Source of the DNA: Pseudomonas oryzae
GTDB taxonomy: Bacteria; Pseudomonadota; Gammaproteobacteria; Pseudomonadales; Pseudomonadaceae
Assembly (NCBI RefSeq): GCF_900104805.1
Contig: NZ_LT629751.1
Coordinates: 1,159,001 to 1,223,000, forward strand
Direction of reading: 5' to 3'
DNA: 64,000 nt
Made by a program: the position numbers and the translations under genes. Positions 47,101 through 55,647 of this stretch are shown piece after piece; position 1 is the first letter of the stretch; the number at the start of each line of letters is the position of its first letter. A model generated the notes under the pieces. It saw nothing but the letters and a program-made list of their open reading frames with translations. It did not search any database and was not told the DNA's origin.

Positions 47101-47406
47101 ATGAACCGTCCCGAGCAACTGGTGGAAATGCTGCCGGCCGACCTCGACACCCGGCGGCGCTGGGTTCGCGTCACCGGCGAGCGCGCCGGCGGCTTCATCG
47201 AGTTCGACTTCGCCATCGGCGAGCCCGACCTCTGCGTGGAGATGATCCTCAGCCCCGAGGCCTTCGCCGAGTTCTGCGCGGCCAACCGGGTGCAGATGCT
47301 GCCGCCGCGCGACCCGGACGCCGGGTCGCCGGCCGCCGGGGACGAGGAGCCCAGCGACTGGCACTGGAGTCTCGCCGACGCCACCCAGACCCGCTTCAAA
47401 GCCTGA
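47101..47406 (+). CDS. dmpK: Phenol hydroxylase assembly subunit
   Basis: A 101-aa protein matching DmpK/PhK: RWVRVTGERAGGFIEFDFAIGEPDLCVEMIL is characteristic (given in part: FIEFDFAIGEPDLCVEMIL). It is not part of the active complex but helps load iron into the oxygenase. Starts 11 bp after the dioxygenase stop with GAGGAGC as RBS. Slightly longer than usual (~90 aa) through an acidic C-terminal linker. Confidence 0.9.
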   Translation: MNRPEQLVEMLPADLDTRRRWVRVTGERAGGFIEFDFAIGEPDLCVEMILSPEAFAEFCAANRVQMLPPRDPDAGSPAAGDEEPSDWHWSLADATQTRFKA

Positions 47407-47414
47407 TCAGCGAC

Positions 47415-47428
47415 AAGAACAACAAGAA
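47415..47428 (+). promoter_or_regulatory. AAnAAnAA (Crc/Hfq-type) tract before dmpL
   Basis: AAGAACAACAAGAA contains three overlapping AAnAAnAA matches, 40-53 nt before the dmpL ATG. The longest such run in the window. Confidence 0.55.
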
Positions 47429-47467
47429 CGGCGCTGCGTACCGCGCAGTGCCGGCAGGAGAGAGCAC

Positions 47468-48460
47468 ATGCAAATCGACCTTCGCACGGTGAGCATCCAG
47501 CCGCTGCGCCAGACCTTCGACCACCTGGCCCGCCGCTTCGGCGACAAGCCGGCCTCGCGCTACCAGGAAGGCAGCTACGACATCCAGGCCGCCGAGAACC
47601 TGCACTACCGGCCGACCTGGGATCCGGAGCAGGCGCTGTACGACACCGGCATCACCAAGATCGTCATGCAGGACTGGTACGCCCTCAAGGACCCGCGCCA
47701 GTTCTACTACAGCACCTACACCCTGGCCCGCGCCCGCCAGCAGGACAGCATGGAGGCCAACTTCGCCTTCGTCGAAAGCCGCGGCCTGACCGACCTGCTG
47801 CCGGCCGAGCTGCGCCAGATCGCCCTCGACCTGCTGGTGCCGCTGCGCCACGCCGCCTGGGGCGCCAACCAGAACAACACCTTCATCTGCGGCTACGGCT
47901 ACGGCACCACCTTCACCCAGCCGTGCATCTACCACGCCATGGACAACCTGGGCATCGCCCAGTACCTGTCGCGCCTGGGCCTGCTGCTCGGCGGCACCGA
48001 GGCGCTGGACGCCGGCAAGGCCGCCTGGCTGGACGGCGAGGCCTGGCAGCCGCTGCGCCGCTACGTCGAGGACTGCCTGGCGCTGCGCGACCCGTTCGAG
48101 CTGTTCGTCGCGCAGAACGTCGCCCTCGACGGACTGCTCTATCCGCTGGTCTACGAGCGCATCGTCGACGACTACCTGTCCAGCCGTGGCGCCTCCACCG
48201 TGGCCATGCTCACCCAGTTCATGACCGACTGGTTCGACGAGACCAAGAAGTGGGTGGATGCGGTGCTCAAGGTCGCCGCCGGCGAGTCCGAGCACAACCG
48301 CGCCCAGCTGCAGGAGTGGATCAACGCCTGGCAGTGCCGCGCCGCCTCGGCACTGCTGCCGGTGGTCGAGCAGGTGTTCGGCGCCGAAGCCGACGACCTG
48401 GTCAGCGAACAAGTGGCCGCCTTCAAGGCGCGCATCGAAAAAACCGGCATCGCGCTCTGA
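47468..48460 (+). CDS. dmpL: Phenol hydroxylase beta subunit of oxygenase
   Basis: A 330-aa protein of the ferritin-like bacterial multicomponent monooxygenase beta family, no diiron site. Typical segments: YDIQAAENLHYRPTWDPEQ, DWYALKDPRQFYYSTYT, ANQNNTFICGYGYGTTFTQP. It packs against DmpN in the hydroxylase. The 3' end overlaps nothing; dmpM follows after 11 bp. Confidence 0.95.
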   Translation: MQIDLRTVSIQPLRQTFDHLARRFGDKPASRYQEGSYDIQAAENLHYRPTWDPEQALYDTGITKIVMQDWYALKDPRQFYYSTYTLARARQQDSMEANFAFVESRGLTDLLPAELRQIALDLLVPLRHAAWGANQNNTFICGYGYGTTFTQPCIYHAMDNLGIAQYLSRLGLLLGGTEALDAGKAAWLDGEAWQPLRRYVEDCLALRDPFELFVAQNVALDGLLYPLVYERIVDDYLSSRGASTVAMLTQFMTDWFDETKKWVDAVLKVAAGESEHNRAQLQEWINAWQCRAASALLPVVEQVFGAEADDLVSEQVAAFKARIEKTGIAL

Positions 48461-48471
48461 GAGGCTCACCC

Positions 48472-48741
48472 ATGTCCACCGTATTCATTGCCCTGCAAGC
48501 CAACGAAGACACCCGCCCGATCATCGAGGCGATCGAGATCGACAACCCCAATGCCGTGGTCAACCGCGAGCCGGCGATGGTCAAGATCGACGCGCCGAAC
48601 CGCCTGGTGATCCGCAAGGACACCATCGAGGAGCAGCTCGGCCGCAGCTTCGACCTGCAGGAACTGCAGATCAACCTGATCACGCTGTCAGGCAACGTCG
48701 ACGAAGACGAAGACACCCTGACCCTGACCTGGAACAGCTGA
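48472..48741 (+). CDS. dmpM: Phenol hydroxylase effector (coupling) protein
   Basis: An 89-aa cofactor-less regulatory subunit: MSTVFIALQANEDTRPIIEA, then VKIDAPNRLVIRKDTIEEQLG. It binds the oxygenase and couples NADH use to hydroxylation. Length and position are standard for DmpM. Confidence 0.95.
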   Translation: MSTVFIALQANEDTRPIIEAIEIDNPNAVVNREPAMVKIDAPNRLVIRKDTIEEQLGRSFDLQELQINLITLSGNVDEDEDTLTLTWNS

Positions 48742-48755
48742 GAGAGGACTCCGCC

Positions 48756-50276
48756 ATGGACATGAAAACCGCCGCCAAGAAGCTCAGCCTGAAGGACAAG
48801 TACAAGCTGTTCACCCGCGACCTGGGCTGGGAGCCGACCTACCGCAGCAAGGACGAGGTGTTCCCCTACGTCCAGTACGAAGGCATCAAGATCCACGACT
48901 GGAACCAGTGGGAAGACCCGTTCCGCCTGACCATGGACGCCTACTGGAAGTACCAGGCCGAGAAGGAGCGCAAGTTCTACGCGATCATCGACGCCCACGC
49001 GCAGAACAATGGCCACCTGAACATCACCGACGCCCGCTACCTGTCGGCGCTGAAGGTGTTCCTGCAGGCCATCAGCCCCGGCGAGTACGCCGCCCACAAG
49101 GGCTTCGCCCGCGTCGGCCGCGAGTTCCCCGGCGTCGGCACCCAGGTCGCCTGCCAGATGCAGGCCATCGACGAGATCCGCCACGCGCAGACGCAGATCC
49201 ACGCGCTGTCCAACTACAACAAGTTCTACAACGGCTTCCACGCCTTCGCCGAACAGCGCGACCGCATCTGGTACACCTCGGTGGCCCGCTCGTTCTTCGA
49301 CGACGCCATGTCCGCCGGCCCGTTCGAGTTCATGATCGCCATCGGCTTCAGCTTCGAATACGTGCTGACCAACCTGCTGTTCGTGCCGTTCATGTCCGGC
49401 GCCGCCTACAACGGCGACATGGCCACCGTCACCTTCGGCTTCTCGGCGCAGTCCGACGAGGCGCGGCACATGACCCTGGGCCTCGAGTGCATCAAGTTCA
49501 TGCTCGAGCAGGACCCGGACAACCTGCCGATCGTCCAGGCCTGGATCGACAAGTGGTTCTGGCGCGGCATCCGCGTGCTGAGCCTGGTCAGCACCATGAT
49601 GGACTACATGCTGCCCAAGCGCGTGATGTCCTGGCGCGAGGCGTGGAACATCTACGGCATCGAGAACGGCACTGCGCTGTTCAAGGACCTGGCCCGCTAC
49701 GGCATCCGTGCGCCCAAGGGCTGGGACCAGGCCGAAGAGGCCATCGACCACATGTCCCACCAGCTGATGCTCGGCCTCTACCAGTGGAAGTTCGGCACCT
49801 CCTTCCACGTGTGGATCCCCTCCGACGAGGACATGGACTGGCTGTCGAAGAAGTACCCGACCACCTTCGACAAGTACTACCGCCCGCGCTGGGAGCACAT
49901 CAAGAAGCACGAAGCCGCCACCGGCGCGCCGTTCAACAACTTCGGCCTGCCCAAGCTGTGCCAGTGCTGCCAGCTGCCGACCCTGTTCACCGAGCCGGGC
50001 GACCCGACCCTGATCTGCCACCGCGAGTCGGTGTACCAGGGCGAGCGCTACCACTTCTGCTCCGACGGCTGCAAGGACGTGTTCGACAACGAGCCGGAGA
50101 AGTACATCCAGGCCTGGCTGCCGATGCCGGGGCTGATGCAGGACCTCAAGGGCGACCTCGGCGCCTGGGTCGACTGGGTGTTCCTCAAGGACGGCCAGGA
50201 CAACGGCGACTACGCCACCTCCCAGGACCGGCAGAACTTCGAGCAGTGGCGCGCCCAGGCCACGTCCAACCAGTAA
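48756..50276 (+). CDS. dmpN: Phenol hydroxylase alpha (diiron) subunit
   Basis: A 506-aa catalytic subunit starting at ATG 48756 with AGAGAGGA upstream. Diiron ligands are Glu110, Glu140, His143 (DEIRHAQ), Glu201, Glu235 and His238 (DEARHM), with the spacing known from methane monooxygenase. A C-terminal YHS-like Cys region (LCQCCQLPTLF; HFCSDGCKDVFDNEP) is present. Hydroxylates phenol or cresols to catechols in the cytoplasm with DmpL, DmpO, DmpP and DmpM. Confidence 0.96.
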   Translation: MDMKTAAKKLSLKDKYKLFTRDLGWEPTYRSKDEVFPYVQYEGIKIHDWNQWEDPFRLTMDAYWKYQAEKERKFYAIIDAHAQNNGHLNITDARYLSALKVFLQAISPGEYAAHKGFARVGREFPGVGTQVACQMQAIDEIRHAQTQIHALSNYNKFYNGFHAFAEQRDRIWYTSVARSFFDDAMSAGPFEFMIAIGFSFEYVLTNLLFVPFMSGAAYNGDMATVTFGFSAQSDEARHMTLGLECIKFMLEQDPDNLPIVQAWIDKWFWRGIRVLSLVSTMMDYMLPKRVMSWREAWNIYGIENGTALFKDLARYGIRAPKGWDQAEEAIDHMSHQLMLGLYQWKFGTSFHVWIPSDEDMDWLSKKYPTTFDKYYRPRWEHIKKHEAATGAPFNNFGLPKLCQCCQLPTLFTEPGDPTLICHRESVYQGERYHFCSDGCKDVFDNEPEKYIQAWLPMPGLMQDLKGDLGAWVDWVFLKDGQDNGDYATSQDRQNFEQWRAQATSNQ

Positions 50277-50323
50277 CGCCAGGTGGCGCGGCCGGGGCGC
50301 ACCCCGGCCGCGCCCGCGAACAG

Positions 50324-50331
50324 AACAACAA
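50324..50331 (+). promoter_or_regulatory. AAnAAnAA (Crc/Hfq-type) site at dmpO
   Basis: AACAACAA runs straight into the dmpO ribosome binding site (GAAGGA) 15-22 nt before the ATG. Confidence 0.55.
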
Positions 50332-50345
50332 GAAGGAATACGCAC

Positions 50346-50702
50346 ATGACCGTAGCCGCCCGCAAAGAATACGTCGGCATCCCCCGCGACCGCGTGGAGA
50401 ACTTCCACGGCAAGCAGCTGGTGTTCATCAGCTGGGACCACCACCTGCTGATCTGTGCCCCCATCATGTTCTGCCTGCCGCCGCAGGCCACCTTCGGCGA
50501 ACTGATCGAAAGCCACCTGCAACCGCTGCTGCAGGCCGACCCGGATGCCGCCGCCCTCGACTGGAGCAAGGTCGAGTGGCTCAAGGAAGGCCAGCCGTGG
50601 GTGCCGGACTTCGCCGCCAGCCTGGCCGCCAACGGCATCGGCCACAAGGAACAGCTGCGCATGCGCACCCCGGGCCTGCACAGCCTGGTACCGGTGAACT
50701 GA
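50346..50702 (+). CDS. dmpO: Phenol hydroxylase gamma subunit
   Basis: A 118-aa third subunit of the oxygenase. MTVAARKEYVGIPRDRVENF at the N-terminus and FISWDHHLLICAPIMFCLPP are typical. Start chosen at ATG 50346 with AAGGA upstream; the frame opens earlier in the intergenic gap. dmpP follows after 14 bp. Confidence 0.94.
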   Translation: MTVAARKEYVGIPRDRVENFHGKQLVFISWDHHLLICAPIMFCLPPQATFGELIESHLQPLLQADPDAAALDWSKVEWLKEGQPWVPDFAASLAANGIGHKEQLRMRTPGLHSLVPVN

Positions 50703-50716
50703 GGGGAGGGCGCGCC

Positions 50717-51778
50717 ATGAGCTACGAACTGACCATCGAGCCGCTCGGCCAGACCATCGAGATCGAGGAAGGCCAGACCATCCTCGACGCCGCGCTGCGC
50801 GCCGGCATCTACCTGCCGCACGCCTGCTGCCACGGCCTGTGCGCCACCTGCAAGGTGCAGGTCACCGACGGCGAGATCGACCACGGCGAAGCCTCCAGCT
50901 TCGCCCTGATGGACTTCGAGCGCGAGGAGCAGAAGTGCCTGGCCTGCTGCGCCACCGTGCAGAGCGACGTCACCATCGAGGCCGAGATCGAGGAAGATCC
51001 GGACGCCGAGAACCTGCCGGTGCGCGACTTCCCCGGTGTCGTCAGCCGCATCGAGAGCCTGACCCCGACCATCAAGGGTATCTGGCTCAAGCTCGACGCC
51101 CCGGAAGGCATGCACTTCCAGGCCGGCCAGTACGTCAACCTGGAACTGCCCAACGGCATCGGCAGCCGCGCCTTCTCCATCGCCAACGCTCCGGAGGCGG
51201 GCGGCGAGATCGAGCTGAACATCCGCATCGTCCCCGGCGGCAGCGGCACCACCTACGTGCACGAACAGCTCAAGGTCGGCGACCGCCTGACCATCAGCGG
51301 CCCCTACGGACGCTTCTTCGTGAAGAAGTCCGCCGACGTGCCGGTGATCTTCATGGCCGGCGGCTCCGGCTTGTCCAGCCCGCGCTCGATGATCCTCGAC
51401 CTCTTGGGCGAAGGCTTTGAAAAGCCGATCACCCTGATCTACGGCCAGCGCAACCGCGACGAGCTGTACTACCACGACGAGTTCCTCGCCCTGGCCGAGC
51501 AGCACCCCAACTTCCAGTACGTGCCGGCACTCTCCCACGAACCGGAAGGCAGCGGCTGGCAAGGCTTCCGCGGCTTCGTCCACGAGGCGGCCAAGGAATA
51601 CTTCGCCAACGACTTCCGCGGCCACAAGGCCTACCTGTGCGGCCCGCCGCTGATGATCGACTCCTGCATCACCACCCTGATGCAGGGCCGCCTGTTCGAG
51701 CGCGACATCTACACCGAGAAGTTCATCTCGGCGGCCGATGCCCAGCAGGTGCGCAGTCCGTTGTTCAAGGCGATCTGA
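50717..51778 (+). CDS. dmpP: Phenol hydroxylase reductase
   Basis: A 353-aa reductase. N-terminal plant-type 2Fe-2S domain with Cys37, Cys42, Cys45 and Cys77 (ACCHGLCATC), then an FAD domain (RAFSIANAP; TTYVHEQLKVGDRL) and an NAD-binding domain (VIFMAGGSGLSSPRSM; YLCGPPLMIDSC). It carries electrons from NADH to the diiron centre. Last gene of the hydroxylase operon, followed by a strong terminator. Confidence 0.96.
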   Translation: MSYELTIEPLGQTIEIEEGQTILDAALRAGIYLPHACCHGLCATCKVQVTDGEIDHGEASSFALMDFEREEQKCLACCATVQSDVTIEAEIEEDPDAENLPVRDFPGVVSRIESLTPTIKGIWLKLDAPEGMHFQAGQYVNLELPNGIGSRAFSIANAPEAGGEIELNIRIVPGGSGTTYVHEQLKVGDRLTISGPYGRFFVKKSADVPVIFMAGGSGLSSPRSMILDLLGEGFEKPITLIYGQRNRDELYYHDEFLALAEQHPNFQYVPALSHEPEGSGWQGFRGFVHEAAKEYFANDFRGHKAYLCGPPLMIDSCITTLMQGRLFERDIYTEKFISAADAQQVRSPLFKAI

Positions 51779-51788
51779 GTCACCCTTT

Positions 51789-51816
51789 GCGGCCGCCCAC
51801 GGGCGGCCGGTTTTTT
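51789..51816 (+). terminator. Rho-independent terminator after dmpP
   Basis: Stem GGCCGCCC/GGGCGGCC followed by GGTTTTTT, 12 bp past the dmpP stop. It separates the upper pathway from the accessory region and implies a separate promoter for the lower pathway. Confidence 0.85.
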
Positions 51817-51843
51817 GGATCCGACCGCGGGAACCGCATCCCT

Positions 51844-51903
51844 TGTAGGGGCGAATTCATTCGCCAGCGTGGCCCCGGTCAGGCGAATGAATTCGCCCCT
51901 ACA
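51844..51903. repeat. Palindromic repeat (TGTAGGGGCGAATTC family), complete
   Basis: Two perfect 22-bp arms (51844-51865 and 51882-51903) starting TGTAGGGGCGAATTCATTC and its complement, 16-nt loop. REPIN-like layout. Confidence 0.85.
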
Positions 51904-51950
51904 GAGGACTAGCGGCGCAACGTCGCTTCGTTTTCGGGAGGAAAGACAGG

Positions 51951-52364
51951 ATGAGTGAAAACAAACTGATCGGCGGCTGCGCCTGCGGCGCGGTGCGCTA
52001 CGAATCCACAGCCGAGCCGGTCATTGTCGCCCACTGCCATTGCCGCGACTGCCAGCGCGCCAGCGGCGCCGCCATGTCCACGGTGTTCGCCGTGCCCCGC
52101 GTGGCCTTCCGCCGCGAAGGGCCGACCAGCACCTACGCCACCAACGGCGACAGCGGCCACCCGGTGGTCCGCCACTTCTGTCCCGACTGCGGCTCGCCGC
52201 TGTTCTCGGACGTGAGCGTGCTGCCCGACCTGCAGTTCGTCCGCGCCGCCAGCCTCGACGACCCGACCGCCGTCAGCCCCACCATGCACATCTACTGCGA
52301 CAGCGCCCAGCCGTGGGGCAGGCCGCTGGACGACCTGCCGCACTTTGCCAAAATGCCGGGCTGA
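51951..52364 (+). CDS. GFA-family zinc protein
   Basis: A 137-aa protein of the glutathione-dependent formaldehyde-activating (GFA) family: zinc motifs GGCACGAVRY, HCHCRDCQRASG and HFCPDCGSPLF are intact. Family members often turn out to be carbon-sulfur lyases or general zinc proteins; the formaldehyde role is not certain for any one member. RBS GGAGG upstream. The last 122 bp are duplicated at 54742-54863 on the far side of a three-gene secretion cargo module. Confidence 0.88.
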   Translation: MSENKLIGGCACGAVRYESTAEPVIVAHCHCRDCQRASGAAMSTVFAVPRVAFRREGPTSTYATNGDSGHPVVRHFCPDCGSPLFSDVSVLPDLQFVRAASLDDPTAVSPTMHIYCDSAQPWGRPLDDLPHFAKMPG

Positions 52365-52430
52365 GCATTTGTGGTCAGCGCGCGCAACTACGCACCCTTG
52401 CCCGCACAAGATACGTCAGAGCCATTCCCA

Positions 52431-53027
52431 CTAGTGTGATTTGCGCTCGGCATTCTCGATTTCGGCGAATATCTTCAGATGCTCGGCATGAGAGGGCTGT
52501 CCATCGAATATTCTTTCGGCTGAACCGCCTAGCAATGCGTCCCCTGTTTGGCCGTCTCTAGCGAAGGTGATGACGTAACGTTGTCCGTGCAATGTGACGA
52601 AGACGTTGTAGTAATCCACTGGCTTGTTGGGCTCTGCAAATGCGCTGTAAATGTAGCGAATACGCTTGCTCAGATCAGGTGGGTCAATGAATACCGGTTC
52701 GGTATTTACGTCTTCATAAGGGCCGTAATCGAAAGCCCCGGCGACGACAAAGGGAAGATCTTCCAGTTGCATGCGGGTAAAGGGCATGGGCTTTATTCGC
52801 AGCATGGAGACATTGCTGGCACCTTTATCTGCATCCATATGGCGAGGCTTGTACATTCCGCTGGAAAACCATCGGCTGGCGTCGAACATCTCTTCGACCT
52901 CGAAGCCACCGTAGTACATCATGACTTTTCCGGGCATAGTTACTTCCTTGGTATTCAGATAAAGGCCTGTGGCAACCAGAAAGGTCGCCAGGGCAAGAGT
53001 CCATGCAAGTGCTTTCAATCGCTTCAT
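52431..53027 (-). CDS. Membrane-anchored protein, candidate immunity protein
   Basis: A 198-aa protein with one N-terminal membrane segment (LKALAWTLALATFLVATGLYL) and the rest presumably periplasmic. No family recognised. Its ATG overlaps the stop of the upstream gene by 4 bp (ATGA), and gene order PAAR, effector, this gene is that of type VI secretion effector-immunity sets. A periplasmic location would mean the effector acts in the periplasm. The module reads less GC-rich than neighbouring DNA, consistent with transfer. Confidence 0.55.
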   Translation of the reverse strand: MKRLKALAWTLALATFLVATGLYLNTKEVTMPGKVMMYYGGFEVEEMFDASRWFSSGMYKPRHMDADKGASNVSMLRIKPMPFTRMQLEDLPFVVAGAFDYGPYEDVNTEPVFIDPPDLSKRIRYIYSAFAEPNKPVDYYNVFVTLHGQRYVITFARDGQTGDALLGGSAERIFDGQPSHAEHLKIFAEIENAERKSH

Positions 53028-54055
53028 TGTGGCTTGTACTCCCGCAAGATTGCGGGAACCCCCGTTGGGGTTTCACCTGCGCGAACACCACGAACCGCGC
53101 CTTCTGCATCAAGCGGATAGCCAATCAGAATTTCGTTTTTATCGCGACTGTTGGCATGGCGGACGAGGTTCTCCTCCTCTGCGCTAGCGGTTTTTCGGGG
53201 AGGTACTGGGGCTGCTTCATTGGGCAACTGGGCGGTAACATCGTTTTTGGCTTTCCGATATGCCGCAAGGCGCCTCTGGTGCTCGGCCAACTGGCGTCTA
53301 TAGTTTTTTATCGCTTGGGCGTCGGCATTTATCTTGTCCCGAGCACTCGCGAGTCCTGTCCTGTCACTAGAATTACCATAGGTCTGATCGTAATTACTGC
53401 GTCGGGGAAATGCCCACACAGTGGTTCGGGTGGCGTCAGCCAATATCTGCGCCAAGCTTTGCTCATACAGTGGATCTTCGTCGTCATCGACCTGCACATC
53501 AGCCTGGATGCCAAGCCCAGTTCGGCAGGCGTATGAGTGGATCCTGGCGCCGAGATCGAACGCATCCGGTTTGAGCATCCAAGCCTGGGCGTCGCACAAG
53601 CGGTAACTGTCCACCTTGTCCATCTCGTAGCCGAATTCTATGGAGCCAACCAGACCATGGGAGAAAAAGTCGAGTTTCTTGATGTCGCGCTTTTTTGCGG
53701 TACGCAGGTTGATGAAGTCTACGAGGTGGGATATAGAGTCCAGTTCACGATACTTTGCTTGATAGCGTGTAGTAACCAAATCGTTCACGGCGTCCAGCAG
53801 TTTTCGCTCGTATCCTTCTGTGAAAATCAGGAATATGCGTTGTATGGAGTCGTTAGGGGTTGCAGGCGGGTATAGGCGAGTCTGCCGGATCCCCTGATTG
53901 ATAAAGCGCATCATGTTGCCTTTCTGCCCCCGCAAGCTCTCCATGATAGTCATGTGTGAAGAGCCAACTACGGTAATGAAGTCCTGCTGCAGATAAACTG
54001 GTATCTGCGTAGTACTATGCAGGGTGCTGGTTTTTCCCTGATGTTGCTGAGCCAT
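53024..54055 (-). CDS. Candidate type VI effector with caspase-like His/Cys motif
   Basis: A 343-aa protein from ATG 54055 (AAGGA upstream; a TTG three codons earlier is less likely). No signal peptide. Residues 128-180 read LDFFSHGLVGSIEFGY then ARIHSYACRTGLG, giving His133 and Cys177 after a beta strand each, followed by QSLAQILADATRTTVWAFP. This resembles the HG...C layout of clan CD (caspase/C80-like) peptidases and DUF4347. The C-terminal part has a charged helical stretch. Encoded between a PAAR protein and a small anchored protein, so I infer a secreted toxin; enzymatic activity is a prediction only. Confidence 0.5.
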   Translation of the reverse strand: MAQQHQGKTSTLHSTTQIPVYLQQDFITVVGSSHMTIMESLRGQKGNMMRFINQGIRQTRLYPPATPNDSIQRIFLIFTEGYERKLLDAVNDLVTTRYQAKYRELDSISHLVDFINLRTAKKRDIKKLDFFSHGLVGSIEFGYEMDKVDSYRLCDAQAWMLKPDAFDLGARIHSYACRTGLGIQADVQVDDDEDPLYEQSLAQILADATRTTVWAFPRRSNYDQTYGNSSDRTGLASARDKINADAQAIKNYRRQLAEHQRRLAAYRKAKNDVTAQLPNEAAPVPPRKTASAEEENLVRHANSRDKNEILIGYPLDAEGAVRGVRAGETPTGVPAILREYKPQ

Positions 54056-54067
54056 CACGTCCAATCC

Positions 54068-54595
54068 TTAGAAGCTGATTCCCTTGTCCCTGAGGTGGTT
54101 GGCTGCATCCTTGCCCCACCGTACGACTACCGATTGAGGTTCATCGGTGAACACCCTTTCGGTGTTACCATAGCTATTGGTGTACCCGACAAGTCGCTGA
54201 CCATCGCTGCATTCCACGCAGTAAAGGATGCCTCCGGCAGGTTGTCCGCTATTTTCGTCAATGAGTTGGTATTGCTCGCTATTCCTGGGCAGTATCTCCG
54301 GTGCCGAGAAAGGTGCGGCAGCGGATTGGGTGCCAACCAGCACATCGCCCGAGCCGGTAATGATGAGGCCGCCATGCGCTGTGGCACTGCCCTGAAAGGC
54401 TATTGGTTTGCCGTTGATCAGGATGGTGCCGATGCCTTCGGTAACCGTGTCGCCGCAAGCGGTGGCATCGCCAACCCGCAATGCAGGCAGGTTGTTTATC
54501 AGCACATTGGGTGAGCCGCTGGTGGTGGGATTGGTGCCGTGGCCTGGCAGAGGGCAGGCATTAAGATCGCCAAGACGTGCTGCTGGTTTCGCCAT
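54068..54595 (-). CDS. PAAR-domain protein with C-terminal extension
   Basis: A 175-aa protein. Residues 1-90 are a PAAR/DUF4150 spike-tip domain (MAKPAARLGDLNACPLPGHG, then VLINNLPALRVGDATACGD and GSATAHGGLIITGSGDVLVG). Residues 100-175 form a small extra domain (YQLIDENSGQPAGGILYC) probably used to hold the cargo. PAAR proteins cap the VgrG spike of type VI secretion systems. It precedes the candidate effector by 12 bp. No vgrG, hcp or core secretion genes are in the window, so the module would use a machine encoded elsewhere. Confidence 0.85.
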   Translation of the reverse strand: MAKPAARLGDLNACPLPGHGTNPTTSGSPNVLINNLPALRVGDATACGDTVTEGIGTILINGKPIAFQGSATAHGGLIITGSGDVLVGTQSAAAPFSAPEILPRNSEQYQLIDENSGQPAGGILYCVECSDGQRLVGYTNSYGNTERVFTDEPQSVVVRWGKDAANHLRDKGISF

Positions 54596-54741
54596 ATTGA
54601 AACATCCATGTTTGATTGTGTTGTGGATCTTATAGGGTGATGGATATTGCTGGTGTGCCTCGGATCACCCCATGACCTCATGGGTATGCAGGTCATTTTT
54701 CTGAAAGCTGTCGCGTCTTCTCCATTGTCCGCGCGCCTGTA

Positions 54742-54863
54742 GCGCCGCCAGCCTCGACGACCCGGCAGCGGTCAGCCCGACCATGCACATCTACTGTGCC
54801 AGCGCCCAGCAGTGGGGCAAGCCGCTGGACGACCTGCCGCATTTTGCGAAGATGCCGGGCTGA
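54742..54863 (+). pseudogene. Duplicated 3' fragment of GFA gene
   Basis: 122 bp collinear with 52243-52364, the end of the intact GFA gene, with about 11 substitutions and no indel; it encodes ASLDDPAAVSPTMHIYC and ends FAKMPG-stop. It has no start and no upstream half. It lies just beyond the PAAR gene, so the cargo module is bracketed by direct repeats of this segment. Confidence 0.85.
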
Positions 54864-55018
54864 GCCACACCGGTCGAGGTGCGCGTGAGCGCGCCTCAGT
54901 CATCAATGGCTGTGTTGGCGGCCAGCCAGACGCATCCCACCTGACCAGCGGCAGTCTGCCGCCTTGTCTCCTTTCAGTTAAAAAGACCAATATAAAGATC
55001 TGAAAAGGAGTCCTTATC

Positions 55019-55264
55019 ATGCAAAGCGTACTGGCCGACAAGGCCGTCAGCGTCTCCGAACTGAAGAAGAATCCCTCCGCGGTGATCGGCGGCGCCGATG
55101 GCGGGCCGGTGGCGGTGCTCAACCACAACCGGGTGATGGGCTACCTGGTCCCGGCCGAGGTCTACGAGGCGATGATCGAGCGCCTGGAAGATCTGGAACT
55201 GGCCGAAATCGCCCGCGCCCGTGCCGGCGAGACGCCCGTGCCGGTGAGCCTGGATGACCTATAG
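55019..55264 (+). CDS. Phd/YefM-type antitoxin
   Basis: An 81-aa protein with a Phd/YefM N-terminal DNA-binding part (KAVSVSELKKNPSAVIG; VAVLNHNRVMGYLVPAEVYEAM) and an acidic C-terminus that would wrap the toxin (LEDLELAEIARAR). RBS AAAAGGAG 8 nt upstream and an AT-rich promoter-like stretch (54978-55000, with TATAAAG). Overlaps the toxin gene by 11 bp. Pair normally autoregulates. Confidence 0.88.
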   Translation: MQSVLADKAVSVSELKKNPSAVIGGADGGPVAVLNHNRVMGYLVPAEVYEAMIERLEDLELAEIARARAGETPVPVSLDDL

Positions 55265-55535
55265 CCTGGAGTTCCTGCCGTCCGCGCTGAAGGAGTGGGA
55301 GAAACTGGGCCATACGGTGCGCGAGCAGTTGAAGAAGAAACTGCGCGAGCGCCTGGAACTGCCCAGGGTGCCGGCCGACGCCCTGCGCGAGATGCCGAAC
55401 CACTACAAGATCAAGCTGCGCGCCTTGGGCTACCGGCTGGTGTGCCGGGTGGAGGACGAGCGCGTGGTGGTGATCGTGGTCGCCGTGGGCAAGCGCGAGC
55501 GCGTCGCGGCCTACGAGAAGGCGAAGGGGCGGTAG
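55254..55535 (+). CDS. RelE/ParE-family toxin
   Basis: A 93-aa basic protein: YSLEFLPSALKEWEKLGHTV, then MPNHYKIKLRALGYRLVCRVEDERVVVIVVAVGKRER, shown in part (YKIKLRALGYRLVCRVEDER). These are the RelE landmarks, including the Arg-rich sheet and C-terminal Tyr region (RVAAYEKAKGR), suggesting a ribosome-dependent mRNA endonuclease rather than a gyrase poison. Confidence 0.88.
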   Translation: MTYSLEFLPSALKEWEKLGHTVREQLKKKLRERLELPRVPADALREMPNHYKIKLRALGYRLVCRVEDERVVVIVVAVGKRERVAAYEKAKGR

Positions 55536-55647
55536 TTGCTCAGGTGCCGCCCTGCGGCTGACTGAAAGCGGGCCAGCGACAGTCGAGCGCGGCTCTAAAA
55601 TCCTTGCGATCACACGGATTCCTGGGAATTTCGGCCCACGAACACCG

